A model generated the notes under the pieces. That model saw nothing but the letters and a program-made list of their open reading frames with translations. It was not told the DNA's origin and did not search any database. Made by a program: the position numbers and the translations under genes. Shown in pieces: positions 51,800 to 60,363 of a stretch of DNA of 64,000 bases; the stretch's first letter is position 1; each line of letters starts with the position of its first letter. Origin of the DNA: JAHEKO01 sp965212505. GTDB taxonomy: Bacteria; Acidobacteriota; Thermoanaerobaculia; Multivoradales; JAHEKO01. Location: positions 2,232,001 to 2,296,000 of the forward strand of contig OZ243123.1 in assembly GCA_965212505.1 (NCBI GenBank), read 5' to 3'.

Positions 51800-52228
51800 G
51801 TGGCTCCTCCGTGCACGAAATGATGTTAGCAACCGGACGCCGAAATCTCTGTGGAGCCGGTTGCACTCGAAATTTTGAGATACCGCCCCGATTTTCGGCG
51901 TGCGAGCCGCTTGGCGGTGCCCGTTGGACGACTCTGCACCGTTCCGCTAGAATGCATCCAACGGTTCAGTCTTTTTGGATGAATCTTTGTGGTGAAGGGG
52001 GAGAGATCCGCTCGCCGTACTTATCCCATCCCTCTCTTAGGAGAGATCTGAGCATCACCCGCTTTTCTCTATCCGTACTCCGCTTTCACGGCGGTCAACC
52101 GATGATGCCCCCCGCGTTCGGTCCCCCCCTTCACCTCCATTACTCGCGCTCCGCTCCCCTAGTTAAGTTGCCGCAGCGCGCCGATCTCTGACACCCCCGT
52201 CCGAACCGGGCGGGGCTATACTGACCCC
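51800..52228. other. 428-bp intergenic region with a promoter and hairpins
   Basis: No convincing gene is seen. A possible plus-strand promoter is TTGGAC (51924-51929), 18-bp spacer, TAGAAT (51948-51953). Downstream are a CTCTC-TTAG-GAGAG hairpin around 52033-52046 and a strong CCCCGTCCG/CGGGCGGGG hairpin at 52195-52215, immediately before the sufT -10 box. A short open frame runs through it but has no family resemblance. A small RNA is possible. Confidence 0.4.
52217..52222 (+). promoter_or_regulatory. -10 box TATACT of sufT (leaderless)
   Basis: TATACT ends 6 nt before the sufT ATG at 52229. A GC hairpin (52195-52215) occupies the place of the spacer and -35. Confidence 0.6.
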
Positions 52229-52771
52229 ATGCACACGCGCGAAGAGACCGTACTCTCCCGTGACGTTGAGGTGATCCAGATCCCGGACGGCTTGCCGGCA
52301 GTCTTGGCGCTGGGCACGCGCGTCCTGATCACACAGCAGTTGGGCGGCTCGTTCACCGTCATGACCGACTACGGAGCGATGTTCCGCGTCGACGAGAAGA
52401 ACGCCGACGCGCTCGGCAAGGAAGACGCCGTCGCCGAAGAGGCCGTCGACGACGAGACGCCACTCGAAGAGCGCGTCTGGGCGCAGCTTCGGAAGTGTTA
52501 CGACCCTGAGATCCCGGTGAACATCGTCGACCTGGGCCTCGTCTACGACTGCACCATTGACGACAGTCCCGCGGAGGGCTCGAAGGTGCAGGTCAAGATG
52601 ACCCTCACCGCGCCGGGCTGTGGCATGGGCCCGGTATTGGCGGATGACGTCAAACGCCGGGTCGAGTCCCTCACCGGTGTCGCGGACACCGACATCGAGA
52701 TCGTCTTCGACCCGCCTTGGGGCCCCAACATGATGACCGAGGCCGCCCGACTTCAGCTCGGGATGATGTAG
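52229..52771 (+). CDS. sufT: SufT-like Fe-S cluster assembly protein (DUF59)
   Basis: A 180-residue cytosolic protein matching putative Fe-S assembly factor SufT. The N-terminal part (REETVLSRDVEVIQIPDGLP, VLITQQLGGSFTVMT) is specific to SufT. The C-terminal DUF59/MIP18 domain has VWAQLRKCYDPEIPVNIVDL, LTAPGCGMGPVLADDVK and VFDPPWGPNMMTEAARLQL. It helps mature Fe-S proteins, often lipoyl synthase or aconitase. Other suf genes are not adjacent. Convergent with the E1 gene, 5 bp between stops. Confidence 0.92.
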   Translation: MHTREETVLSRDVEVIQIPDGLPAVLALGTRVLITQQLGGSFTVMTDYGAMFRVDEKNADALGKEDAVAEEAVDDETPLEERVWAQLRKCYDPEIPVNIVDLGLVYDCTIDDSPAEGSKVQVKMTLTAPGCGMGPVLADDVKRRVESLTGVADTDIEIVFDPPWGPNMMTEAARLQLGMM

Positions 52772-52776
52772 ACCGG

Positions 52777-55194
52777 CTAGAAGATCGGCGGGAAGCGCAC
52801 CGGATCGCGTTCACGCGCGAGATCGTAGACGGCTTCGAAGATCGACTCCCGATTCGGCTTCGAAGAGTAGTCGCCATCCGAACCGTAGGCCGGGCGATGC
52901 TCGCGCGCGCTCAGCGTTCGCGGCGCCGCGTCGAGCCAGTCGAAGGCCCCCTGAGTCTCCAGAACCTCACGGGCCATGTAGGCCGTGGCGCCACCGGGAA
53001 CGTCTTCGTCGACAAACAGTACGGCGTTGGTCTTCCGAATCGAGTTGGCGATCGAGCCGTGGCGGTCGAACGGCAGGAGCGTCTGCACGTCGATCACCTC
53101 GACGTCGATTCCGACCTCAGCCAGAAGTTCCGCCGCCTCGAGAGTGATCTTGCACAGCGCCCCGTAGGTCACCAGGGTGACGTCACTCCCCTCGCGCAAC
53201 GTTTCAGTCACTCCCAACGGCAGGCGGAAGTCGCCCACGTTGTCCGGCAGGGTCTCCTTCGAACGGTAGCCGTTCAGAACCTCGACCACGAGACCGGCGT
53301 CGTCCGAGGCCAGGAGCGTGTTGTAGAACCCAGCCGCCTGGGTCATGTTGCGCGGCACGCAGATGTAGATGCCGCGTAGCAGGTGGATCAACGGCGCCAT
53401 GGGCGAGCCGGAGTGCCAGACGCCCTCGAGCCGGTGCCCGCGAGTTCGAATGATGACCGGCGCTTTTTGCCCACCGACAGTCCGCCACCGCAGGGTCGCG
53501 AGATCGTCCGACATGATCTGTAGGCAGTAGAGGACGTAGTCCAGATACTGCACCTCCGCGATCGGCCGGAGCCCTCGGAGCGCCATGCCGATGGCCTGGC
53601 CGAGAATGGTCGTCTCGCGAATCCCGGTGTCGGCAACTCGGAGAGCTCCGTACTTCTCCTGCAGCCCTGAGAAGCCCTGATTGACGTCTCCCAACCGGCC
53701 CAGATCCTCGCCGAAAGCGACGAGGTTCGGTGTCCTCGCAAATGCCCGGTCGAAGCAGGCGTTCAGCACCTCGAATCCGCGCACCTCCGCGGAGTTCTCT
53801 GAGTAGGCGGCAGCCACCGGCTCGACGGCCAAGGCCGAATCCGGGCCATCACTGAAGACGTGCGTGCTGTAGCGCCGCCGTTGTTGCTCGGCCTGCCCAG
53901 TGCGCCAGGCTTGGAGGCGCTCGCGAGCCGGCTGGCTCTCGCTCCGTGTGACGACGAGCGCCTCCGCAGCAACCGCTTGGAGATCTCGTCGCAGCGGGTT
54001 TGGCACCTTGCCGAGCCGCTCGCGCAACCCGGCGAGTCGCTCTCCGGCGGGAGAGGCGCTCTCCACTTCGCCGAGCAGAGACACCAAGGCGTCCCGCTCG
54101 CCGGCGAGTTCGGTTCGGGAGGCGTCCCAGGCGGCCCGCTGCATCTCGCGCACGTGCAACCGCTCCTCGTCCTGGACCGCATCCAGCTCTTCTGCGGAGG
54201 CGATCCCCTCGCGCACCATCCAACCGCGCATCCGGGTCAGGCAGTCGCGCTCCTCTTCCCAGGCGAGTCGCTCGGCGCTCTTGTAGCGCTCGTGGCTCCC
54301 CGAGGTCGAATGCCCCTGCGGCTGCGTAACCTCCTGGACGTGGATGATCGCCGGAACGTGCTCGAGTCGCACAATCTCGGACGCGGTCAGGTAGGTCTCG
54401 CACAGGCCCGGGTAGTCCCAGCCCTTGGCGGTGTAGATGTCGTAGCCGCTCGTCTCCCCCGGCCCGCGCTGAAAGCCTCGCACGAGTTGTGAGATGTCGC
54501 CTTTGGTGACCTGCATCGAGGTCGGCACTGAGATGCCGAAGCCGTCGTCCCAGACCGAGAGCAGCATCGGCGCTCCCAGCACTCCAGCGGCGTTTACGGA
54601 CTCCCAAAACAGTCCCTCCGCACACGAGGCGTCGCCGATCGTTCCGAACGCAATCTCGTCGCCGCGTCGGGAGAAGTTCTCGCCGTCGGCGAGGCCTTCG
54701 ATCTCCCGATACAGTCGCGACGCGTAGGCCAGTCCAACCAGCTTCGGCATCTGTGAGCCGGTCGGAGATAGATCGGCGGCGACGTTGTAGCTCTCGAGCT
54801 GGCTCTTCCAGCCTCCGTCCTCGTTCAGCAGCCGGGTCGCGAAGTGCGCAGTCATCTGACGTCCCCCCGAGCAGGGCTCCCGATCGAGGTCGGCGTCGGC
54901 ATAGAGCTGCGCGAAGAACTCGCGTACGGTCAACAGCTCGAGCGCAAACATCAGCGTCTGGTCGCGGTAGTAGCCGGAGCGGAAGTCGCCCTGACGGAAG
55001 GACCGCGCCATCGCCACCTGCGCGACCTCCTTGCCGTCACCGAAGATGCCGAACTTCGCTTTGCCGGTGAGAACCTCTCGACGGCCGAGAAGGCTCACCT
55101 CCCGGCTTCGGTAGGCGACGCGATAGTCGCGGAGGATGCTCTCTCGCGTGAACTGCAGCGGGCTCTTTTCGGTACCTGTGCTTTCCAGAACCAT
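52777..55194 (-). CDS. 2-Oxoacid dehydrogenase E1, fused alpha and beta subunits
   Basis: An 805-residue thiamine diphosphate enzyme combining E1 alpha (about 20-390) and E1 beta (about 465-805). The TPP motif is GDASCAEGLFWESVNAAG near 186, ending in the expected Asn, with HSTSGSHERYKSAERLAWE for the phosphorylation-loop region. The beta half reads NLVAFGEDLGRLGDVNQGF and VLFVDEDVPGGATAYMARE. Fused E1 of this type oxidatively decarboxylates branched-chain 2-oxoacids in complex with E2 and E3, neither of which is here. The ATG follows the subtilase stop directly (TAGATG). Confidence 0.9.
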   Translation of the reverse strand: MVLESTGTEKSPLQFTRESILRDYRVAYRSREVSLLGRREVLTGKAKFGIFGDGKEVAQVAMARSFRQGDFRSGYYRDQTLMFALELLTVREFFAQLYADADLDREPCSGGRQMTAHFATRLLNEDGGWKSQLESYNVAADLSPTGSQMPKLVGLAYASRLYREIEGLADGENFSRRGDEIAFGTIGDASCAEGLFWESVNAAGVLGAPMLLSVWDDGFGISVPTSMQVTKGDISQLVRGFQRGPGETSGYDIYTAKGWDYPGLCETYLTASEIVRLEHVPAIIHVQEVTQPQGHSTSGSHERYKSAERLAWEEERDCLTRMRGWMVREGIASAEELDAVQDEERLHVREMQRAAWDASRTELAGERDALVSLLGEVESASPAGERLAGLRERLGKVPNPLRRDLQAVAAEALVVTRSESQPARERLQAWRTGQAEQQRRRYSTHVFSDGPDSALAVEPVAAAYSENSAEVRGFEVLNACFDRAFARTPNLVAFGEDLGRLGDVNQGFSGLQEKYGALRVADTGIRETTILGQAIGMALRGLRPIAEVQYLDYVLYCLQIMSDDLATLRWRTVGGQKAPVIIRTRGHRLEGVWHSGSPMAPLIHLLRGIYICVPRNMTQAAGFYNTLLASDDAGLVVEVLNGYRSKETLPDNVGDFRLPLGVTETLREGSDVTLVTYGALCKITLEAAELLAEVGIDVEVIDVQTLLPFDRHGSIANSIRKTNAVLFVDEDVPGGATAYMAREVLETQGAFDWLDAAPRTLSAREHRPAYGSDGDYSSKPNRESIFEAVYDLARERDPVRFPPIF

Positions 55195-57030
55195 CTAGCC
55201 CGCCTTGCCGCTGACGGTCAACTTCAGGGAGTCGCCATCGACGATCTCCAAACCGGCTTCGCGGCAATCCCAACTCTCCCCCTCCCCGGGCCGGAGCGTC
55301 TTCTTGCCGCCGGAGGTTCGATTCCGACAGACCACCTTGAGCTTCGGGATCCCCAGTACCGTCCCGCCGACGGCTCCGTCGCCATCGGCATCGGCGGTCA
55401 ACTGGATCTTCAAGCGATCGCCGTCGCCAGCAACGAGCCCTTCGGCCGAGCAACTCCAGTCGGAATCTCCACCCAGCTTCGTCTTCACCTTCTGACTCGG
55501 CTTCGCGCTGCGATTCCTACAGGTCAGCTTCTTGGTGCTCATGCCGGTCATCGCGCCCGAGACGCCACCGCCGCAGGTCGGGAGCACCGCGCGGATCGCA
55601 CCGTAGCCGTAGGTATTGTTCGGAATCTCGTCGCCAGGAACGCCACAGAACTCGGTCCCCGTGACCGGCTGCGCACTCGAGATGATGTGCTGTTCGAGCG
55701 CATCTACATCGCCGCGGAGGCAACCCGCCGAGGAGATCAAGAGCGCTGCAAGCCCGGCCACGTGCGGCGCGGCCATGCTGGTTCCGCTAAGGCTCCCGTA
55801 ACGGTCCAGTCGAAGGCTCGAACGAATCTGCTGGCCGGGCGCGGAGATATCCGGCTTGATCCGACCGCTGCCATCGACGCTCACCGGGCCACGGCTCGAG
55901 AACGACGTCGCGAAGTCCTGAAGGGTGGTCGCCCCGACGGTGAAGGAGGCGTCGTAGATGCCCGCAGGGTTGTTGATGGTCTCGCACGCCGGTCCCGCGT
56001 TACCTGCCGAAACGACGATCAGAATGCCGGCTGCGCGCGTGTTCTCCACCACTGTTCGGAGGGCGTTCGGGTCCTGGCACCCCTCACCAGGCGGGCAGCT
56101 CCACGAGTTGTTGATGATGTCGGGAGCCTTGCCCGGATCGGCGTTCTCTCCCGCGAGGTCGGTCGGCGCGATGAACCACTCGAAACACTCGCTGTAGCTC
56201 GCCGGTGTGCCGACCCCTTGATTCATGTTGCGGCAGCCGATCCAACGCGCGCCCGGAGCCATGCCGATCTGGTTCGCGGCGCCGTCGTCTCCAACCATCG
56301 TGCCCATCGTGTGCGTCCCGTGATCGTCATCGTCACACGGCTCCGCCGAGTCGGGCCCGCAACTGCCCCCACCGCTGTGGATGGAGTCGTGCCAGTTGTA
56401 GTTGTGGTCTACCGAGCCGCCCGCGGTCCCACGGTAGCTCGATCGCAGCGCTGGGTGGTCCCACTGATAGCCCGTATCCTGCCCGCCGATCACCACACCA
56501 GAGCCGTCGTGGCCGGCCGCCCAAAAGACCTCCGGCACGAGCGTGTGCTGCAGGCTCGGTTCGGTCGCGAGCGCCGACTTCTGCTGAACAATCGCCTCTT
56601 TCATCGGACGATCCAGCTCGACTTGCGGATTTGCGTAGATGTGGGCAACTTCCGCTCGCTTCGCCAGGTCTCTAACCAGGTCAGTCCCGCCACGAGTCCA
56701 GATCATGTTGGCGACCCAAAAGGAGCGGTGCTGCACTCCGGCCTGGGTGAGATCGCGGAGTAGCGGCGCTTGGGATCGGGCTGCCGTGGCCCGCAGCGTC
56801 TCGTAGACGAAGCGCCCCTTCTCTTCCTTGCTGGACAGACGGGCTGCAGCGCTGAGATCGGCCTGCTCTCCGAGGAAGACCAGGAATTCGACCTCTCCAT
56901 CAACCTGCGCACGCTCGACGACCCAACCGTCGACCTTCGTGCGCCAGTCCGAAGCCTCTTGGGCGGACGACGGGGCGACCGGAAGGCAAGCAGCCAAGGC
57001 CGCAGCGAGGACAATTCGCAGCAACGACAT
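55195..57030 (-). CDS. Secreted S8 subtilisin-like protease
   Basis: A 611-residue exported protease. The signal peptide is MSLLRIVLAAALAACLPVAP (cut after SSAQ) and a propeptide follows to about 155. The triad is complete: Asp in IGGQDTGYQWDHP (about 185), His in DDDHGTHTMGTMVG (about 236), Ser in SLSGTSMAAPHVAGLA (about 417). Asn of the oxyanion hole is likely in IINNSWSCPP. Two C-terminal repeats of about 55 residues with paired Cys (KLTCRNRSAKPSQKVKTKLG; VVCRNRTSGGKKTLR) may bind a surface ligand. TATCCT lies 7 nt before the ATG. Confidence 0.93.
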   Translation of the reverse strand: MSLLRIVLAAALAACLPVAPSSAQEASDWRTKVDGWVVERAQVDGEVEFLVFLGEQADLSAAARLSSKEEKGRFVYETLRATAARSQAPLLRDLTQAGVQHRSFWVANMIWTRGGTDLVRDLAKRAEVAHIYANPQVELDRPMKEAIVQQKSALATEPSLQHTLVPEVFWAAGHDGSGVVIGGQDTGYQWDHPALRSSYRGTAGGSVDHNYNWHDSIHSGGGSCGPDSAEPCDDDDHGTHTMGTMVGDDGAANQIGMAPGARWIGCRNMNQGVGTPASYSECFEWFIAPTDLAGENADPGKAPDIINNSWSCPPGEGCQDPNALRTVVENTRAAGILIVVSAGNAGPACETINNPAGIYDASFTVGATTLQDFATSFSSRGPVSVDGSGRIKPDISAPGQQIRSSLRLDRYGSLSGTSMAAPHVAGLAALLISSAGCLRGDVDALEQHIISSAQPVTGTEFCGVPGDEIPNNTYGYGAIRAVLPTCGGGVSGAMTGMSTKKLTCRNRSAKPSQKVKTKLGGDSDWSCSAEGLVAGDGDRLKIQLTADADGDGAVGGTVLGIPKLKVVCRNRTSGGKKTLRPGEGESWDCREAGLEIVDGDSLKLTVSGKAG

Positions 57031-57037
57031 GCGCTCT

Positions 57038-57043
57038 AGGATA
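57038..57043 (-). promoter_or_regulatory. -10 box TATCCT of the subtilase gene (leaderless)
   Basis: TATCCT ends 7 nt before the ATG at 57030 and lies in the 23-bp gap after the EAL gene stop. It can drive the protease and E1 genes independently of the EAL gene. Confidence 0.5.
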
Positions 57044-57053
57044 CCAGCGTCCG

Positions 57054-58793
57054 CTAGCGAATCACGACTTCGCGCGCGATCAACCAGCGGTTGTTCTCGC
57101 GCCGGAGGTTCATCTCTTTGCGCACCTGATCTTCGTAGCTGTTCGATCGGTACGTCTGCACGAAGCGAGCGCGCGCCGCTCCGTCTGTCCCGAGGGTGAC
57201 CTCGACCTCGTCGATGCCAATCTCAATGAACTCAGGACGACCGAGCCGCTCGACTCGCTGCGATCGCCACGTGGCGCCCGACACTCCCGACTCGGGAGTG
57301 AACTCCGCCGTGTAGTGCTCGAGATAGGACTCGACACTCTGAGACGACCACCCAGCCGCCCACGAGTCCAGAGTCGCGACCACCTCCTCGCGCGCAACCA
57401 GTTCGGGACTTGGGAGGGCGACCTCGATTGGCGGTTCGACCGAAGCCTCTGCCGGCGAGGTCGAGACCGCTTTCGGCGCCAGGCCGACCGGTTCGGGAAC
57501 CTCGGCGACGACAACCTCCAGTGGCGTCGGCGTCGCGATCACCTCCTGTCGCGACTCGAGCGTTTGAGCGCCGGAGTCGACACCGGCCAACAGGTAGACG
57601 CCCAACCCCACCACTGCACCCACGGCACACGCCAGGCCATAAGAGGCGACCCGCCGCAGCCGGCCAACGTCCGTCGGCGGGGGCTCAGCGGCCACAATCT
57701 CAGGCTCTGCGGGAGCTTCACCGAGAGTCGCCAGTCGATCTCGCTCGGACTCGGAACGTTCCAGCGACCTCTCGACCTCTGCGAGCCGGCTTCGAGCCCG
57801 CTCCCTTCCGGTCTCGGCCTTACCTAGCGCCTTCTTGAGGCGAACGACCTCGCCTCGGTGCTTTCGCAGGCTCTTCTCGAGCGCAGCGCTCAGGTTCTCC
57901 ATCTCTTCGATGTGCCGCTCCTCGGCCTCGGCGTCCCCTTCGGAACGAGCCCGACGGGTCGCCGCGCCGACCTGCGCAACCCGGCCGCTCGAGAGCAGGT
58001 CGGTTGCCGGCCAGCTCACCTCGGGCGGCGAGCTCTTCGGCCGCCCCAGATAGAAGCCCTGGCAGAGTTCGATGCCCGCCGAGATGACCGCGTCGAGCTC
58101 CTCGGCGTTCTCGACACCCTCGGCCACCACCTTCGCGTCGACTTCACGACAGAGCTGGGCAATCGAGCAGAGCAATTTGTACTGAGCCGTGCCGCGCGAA
58201 CAGCCCGCGACCAGATCCCGATCGAGCTTCACCACGTCCGGTGCAAGGTCGGCGATGTACTTGAGGTTCGAGTAGCCCGCACCGAGGTCGTCGATCGCCA
58301 GACGTGCACCCTTGCGGCGCAGCTCCCCCAGCACGCTATGGCACTGATCGAAGAAGACCAGCGGCACCGACTCCGTGATCTCGATGTAGACCGGCTTGCG
58401 ATGCCGGAAGATCGCGTCGTCTGGCCGCACGAGGAAGACGTCGTCGAACTCGTGCGGTGAGATGTTGAGGAAGATCCGATGATCCGGGCAGTTGCGAGAG
58501 GCGAGACGCCGTTGGAGGCGCCCCAGCTCTCCGATCCGCCCGGCCGCCGTTGCGGCCTCGATGAGCGCCGGCGGACTGTCGAACTGCGGAACCCGGCTCC
58601 TACAGAGCGCCTCGTAGGCGAAGACCTTGCCGGTCGCCAGCTCCACGATCGGCTGGTAGACCATGGTGATCATGCACTGATCGATCGCCTGATGGACCGC
58701 GTCGGTCGGATCGGCCGCCACCTCCGGCTGCTGCACCAGATCGTAGACCTTTGCCAGGTTCCCGTCGGTCGCCGCGTCTCTTTTCTCAGCCAT
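57054..58793 (-). CDS. Transmembrane EAL-domain c-di-GMP phosphodiesterase
   Basis: A 579-residue protein. The EAL domain (about 35-275) has EALCR at 61-65, FLNISPHEF, IEITES, LAIDDLGAGYSN, VKLDRDLV, VVAEGVENAEEL and CQGFYLGRP. All metal and catalytic residues are present, so hydrolysis of c-di-GMP to pGpG is expected. A coiled coil (about 310-365) leads to one transmembrane helix (about 395-415). A Pro/Glu-rich linker and a C-terminal NTF2-like domain (about 470-579) follow, presumably periplasmic. ATG at 58793 was chosen; one at 58817 is possible. Confidence 0.9.
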   Translation of the reverse strand: MAEKRDAATDGNLAKVYDLVQQPEVAADPTDAVHQAIDQCMITMVYQPIVELATGKVFAYEALCRSRVPQFDSPPALIEAATAAGRIGELGRLQRRLASRNCPDHRIFLNISPHEFDDVFLVRPDDAIFRHRKPVYIEITESVPLVFFDQCHSVLGELRRKGARLAIDDLGAGYSNLKYIADLAPDVVKLDRDLVAGCSRGTAQYKLLCSIAQLCREVDAKVVAEGVENAEELDAVISAGIELCQGFYLGRPKSSPPEVSWPATDLLSSGRVAQVGAATRRARSEGDAEAEERHIEEMENLSAALEKSLRKHRGEVVRLKKALGKAETGRERARSRLAEVERSLERSESERDRLATLGEAPAEPEIVAAEPPPTDVGRLRRVASYGLACAVGAVVGLGVYLLAGVDSGAQTLESRQEVIATPTPLEVVVAEVPEPVGLAPKAVSTSPAEASVEPPIEVALPSPELVAREEVVATLDSWAAGWSSQSVESYLEHYTAEFTPESGVSGATWRSQRVERLGRPEFIEIGIDEVEVTLGTDGAARARFVQTYRSNSYEDQVRKEMNLRRENNRWLIAREVVIR

Positions 58794-58840
58794 TCGGAGT
58801 TTCCCTCTGCCCCGCATAAGGGCAAGCCTCGGGCCACAGA

Positions 58841-58862
58841 CATATCGCCATATAGCGATGTG
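58841..58862. promoter_or_regulatory. Inverted repeat upstream of the EAL gene
   Basis: CATATCGC, CATATA, GCGATGTG: 8-bp arms with one wobble around an AT-rich centre, 48 bp upstream of the EAL start. On the minus strand it contains TATATG and GATATG, so it could be a promoter with an overlapping operator. Confidence 0.35.
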
Positions 58863-58920
58863 CAGCGTCAGGAAACAAGGGCATCCGGCAGTCGGCCCCT
58901 CGCTTTTCGGCGCGCTGTCG

Positions 58921-58945
58921 AAAAGAAATGGCGGCCGAACCCGCC
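58921..58945 (-). terminator. Probable terminator of the lpxC fusion gene
   Basis: On the minus strand GGCGG-GTTCGG-CCGCC is followed by ATTTCTTTT, 23 bp past the lpxC stop. The stem is short (5 bp plus possible extension), so termination may be partial. Confidence 0.5.
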
Positions 58946-58967
58946 GAAAAAGTGGCGCTTCGGAGCC

Positions 58968-60290
58968 CTAGGCCGACGAGTAGGCTGAGTTCTGCGTCAG
59001 CACTTCGCGCAGAATCGCGATGTTGTCGCGGTGACCAGTGAGCCGCGCGGTCACCCGGCCTCGAATCGGATAGCCGAGTAGATAGAGGTCACCGATGATG
59101 TCGAGGATTTTGTGGCGAACAAACTCGTCCGGAAACCGAAGCGCTGTGTTGATCACGTTGTCCTCGCCGACGAGGATGAAGTTGTCCAGGCGCCCGCCGG
59201 AACCCAGGCCGAGCTCGGACATCATCTTGAGGTCTCGAACGAAACCGAAGGTACGCGCCGGCGCGATCTGCTCCTGGTAGGCGCGGAAGCTCGACAGGCG
59301 AAACTCGTACTGCTGTTCCCCGATCGGCGGCGGGTATCTCAGGAGGTAGGAGACCGAGAAACCGTCGTCCGGCTCCAAGGTGAGCAGCTTCTCGCCGTCA
59401 CCGCCCACTTCGTAGCGCCGATCGATCACGATCTCGCGGCGGCGTTCGGGCTGCACCTCGACCCCGACCTCCTCGAGCGTCTTGCAGAACTCGAGCGAGG
59501 AGCCGTCGAGGACCGGGATCTCGCCATGCACCTTGATGAGCAGGTTCGTCACGCCCAAGGCGTGTACCGCCGACAGGAAGTGCTCGACCGTCTTGATGCT
59601 CTCGCCGTTGTTCGACAGGGTCGTCGCGTAGTCGGTCTCGGCCACCGACCCGACGTGCCCCGGCACGTGGGTGTTGGTCGGAAGGATCATGAAGTGGATG
59701 CCCGAATCGGCAGGTAACGGCTGAATCGACATCCCGGTTCGGCTCCCGGAGTGGAGACCGAGGCCGTAGATGACGGTCGAGCGGGCAATCGTCTTCTGCG
59801 GCAGACTTGTGCGCTGTACCAGGTCGAAGACCGGCGGGCCGTTCAGGTCCGGCGGCGTCTCGAGCCGATCCTTCGTCTTTTCGAGCGTCGTCAACAGCTC
59901 ACGGTCGGTGGCCACCGATCTGCGGTACTCGAGCGCACCGACGACCGCCTCGACCGTTCGGTTGTACGACAGCGGCTTCTCGACGTAGTCGTAGGCCCCC
60001 ATCTTGATCGCCTTGACCGCGGTGGACGCGGTGCCGTGCCCCGACATCATGATGACGGCCGCGGTGGGGTCCGCCTCACGCAGCGCTTGCAACGTCTCGA
60101 GCCCGTCGTGGTCGGGCAGCCAGACGTCGAGCATGACGACATCGGGGCGCTCGCGACCATACAGGTCGAGCGCCTCGGCACCGCTGCCGGTGCACACCGT
60201 CTTGTACCCCTCGTCCGACAGCACCCCGGCGAGCGTGCTCAGAATGCCGGGTTCGTCGTCGACGATCAGAACCAGTTTGTCGTCTGCCAT
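58968..60290 (-). CDS. lpxC: Response regulator receiver domain fused to LpxC
   Basis: A 440-residue fusion. Residues 5-125 are a CheY-like receiver with Asp11-Asp12, phospho-acceptor Asp55 (VVMLDVWLPDHDG), Ser83 and Lys105 (VEKPL), all functional residues. After a linker (about 125-162), residues 163-440 are a full UDP-3-O-acyl-GlcNAc deacetylase, the committed lipid A step. They include GLGLHSGSRTG, zinc and base residues in TVEHFLSAVHALG (Glu236, His237), PVLDGSS, ARTFGFVRDL, RFPDEFVRHKILDIIGDLYL (His393, Asp397) and catalytic His420 in TGHRDN. GGGAGC precedes the ATG. LpxC is normally a single domain, so the receiver is unusual. Confidence 0.93.
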   Translation of the reverse strand: MADDKLVLIVDDEPGILSTLAGVLSDEGYKTVCTGSGAEALDLYGRERPDVVMLDVWLPDHDGLETLQALREADPTAAVIMMSGHGTASTAVKAIKMGAYDYVEKPLSYNRTVEAVVGALEYRRSVATDRELLTTLEKTKDRLETPPDLNGPPVFDLVQRTSLPQKTIARSTVIYGLGLHSGSRTGMSIQPLPADSGIHFMILPTNTHVPGHVGSVAETDYATTLSNNGESIKTVEHFLSAVHALGVTNLLIKVHGEIPVLDGSSLEFCKTLEEVGVEVQPERRREIVIDRRYEVGGDGEKLLTLEPDDGFSVSYLLRYPPPIGEQQYEFRLSSFRAYQEQIAPARTFGFVRDLKMMSELGLGSGGRLDNFILVGEDNVINTALRFPDEFVRHKILDIIGDLYLLGYPIRGRVTARLTGHRDNIAILREVLTQNSAYSSA

Positions 60291-60363
60291 GGCGCTCCCA
60301 GAACGAAGCTAGCCTACCTCAAGAAGCCGCCTCGACGCTCCCGATCCTGCGCGGAGCGCGTGC

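Noticed and set aside
51811..52191. 126-codon open frame in the intergenic region before sufT
   Set aside because: Composition and the lack of any recognisable motif or Shine-Dalgarno site suggest chance. The region is better described as non-coding.
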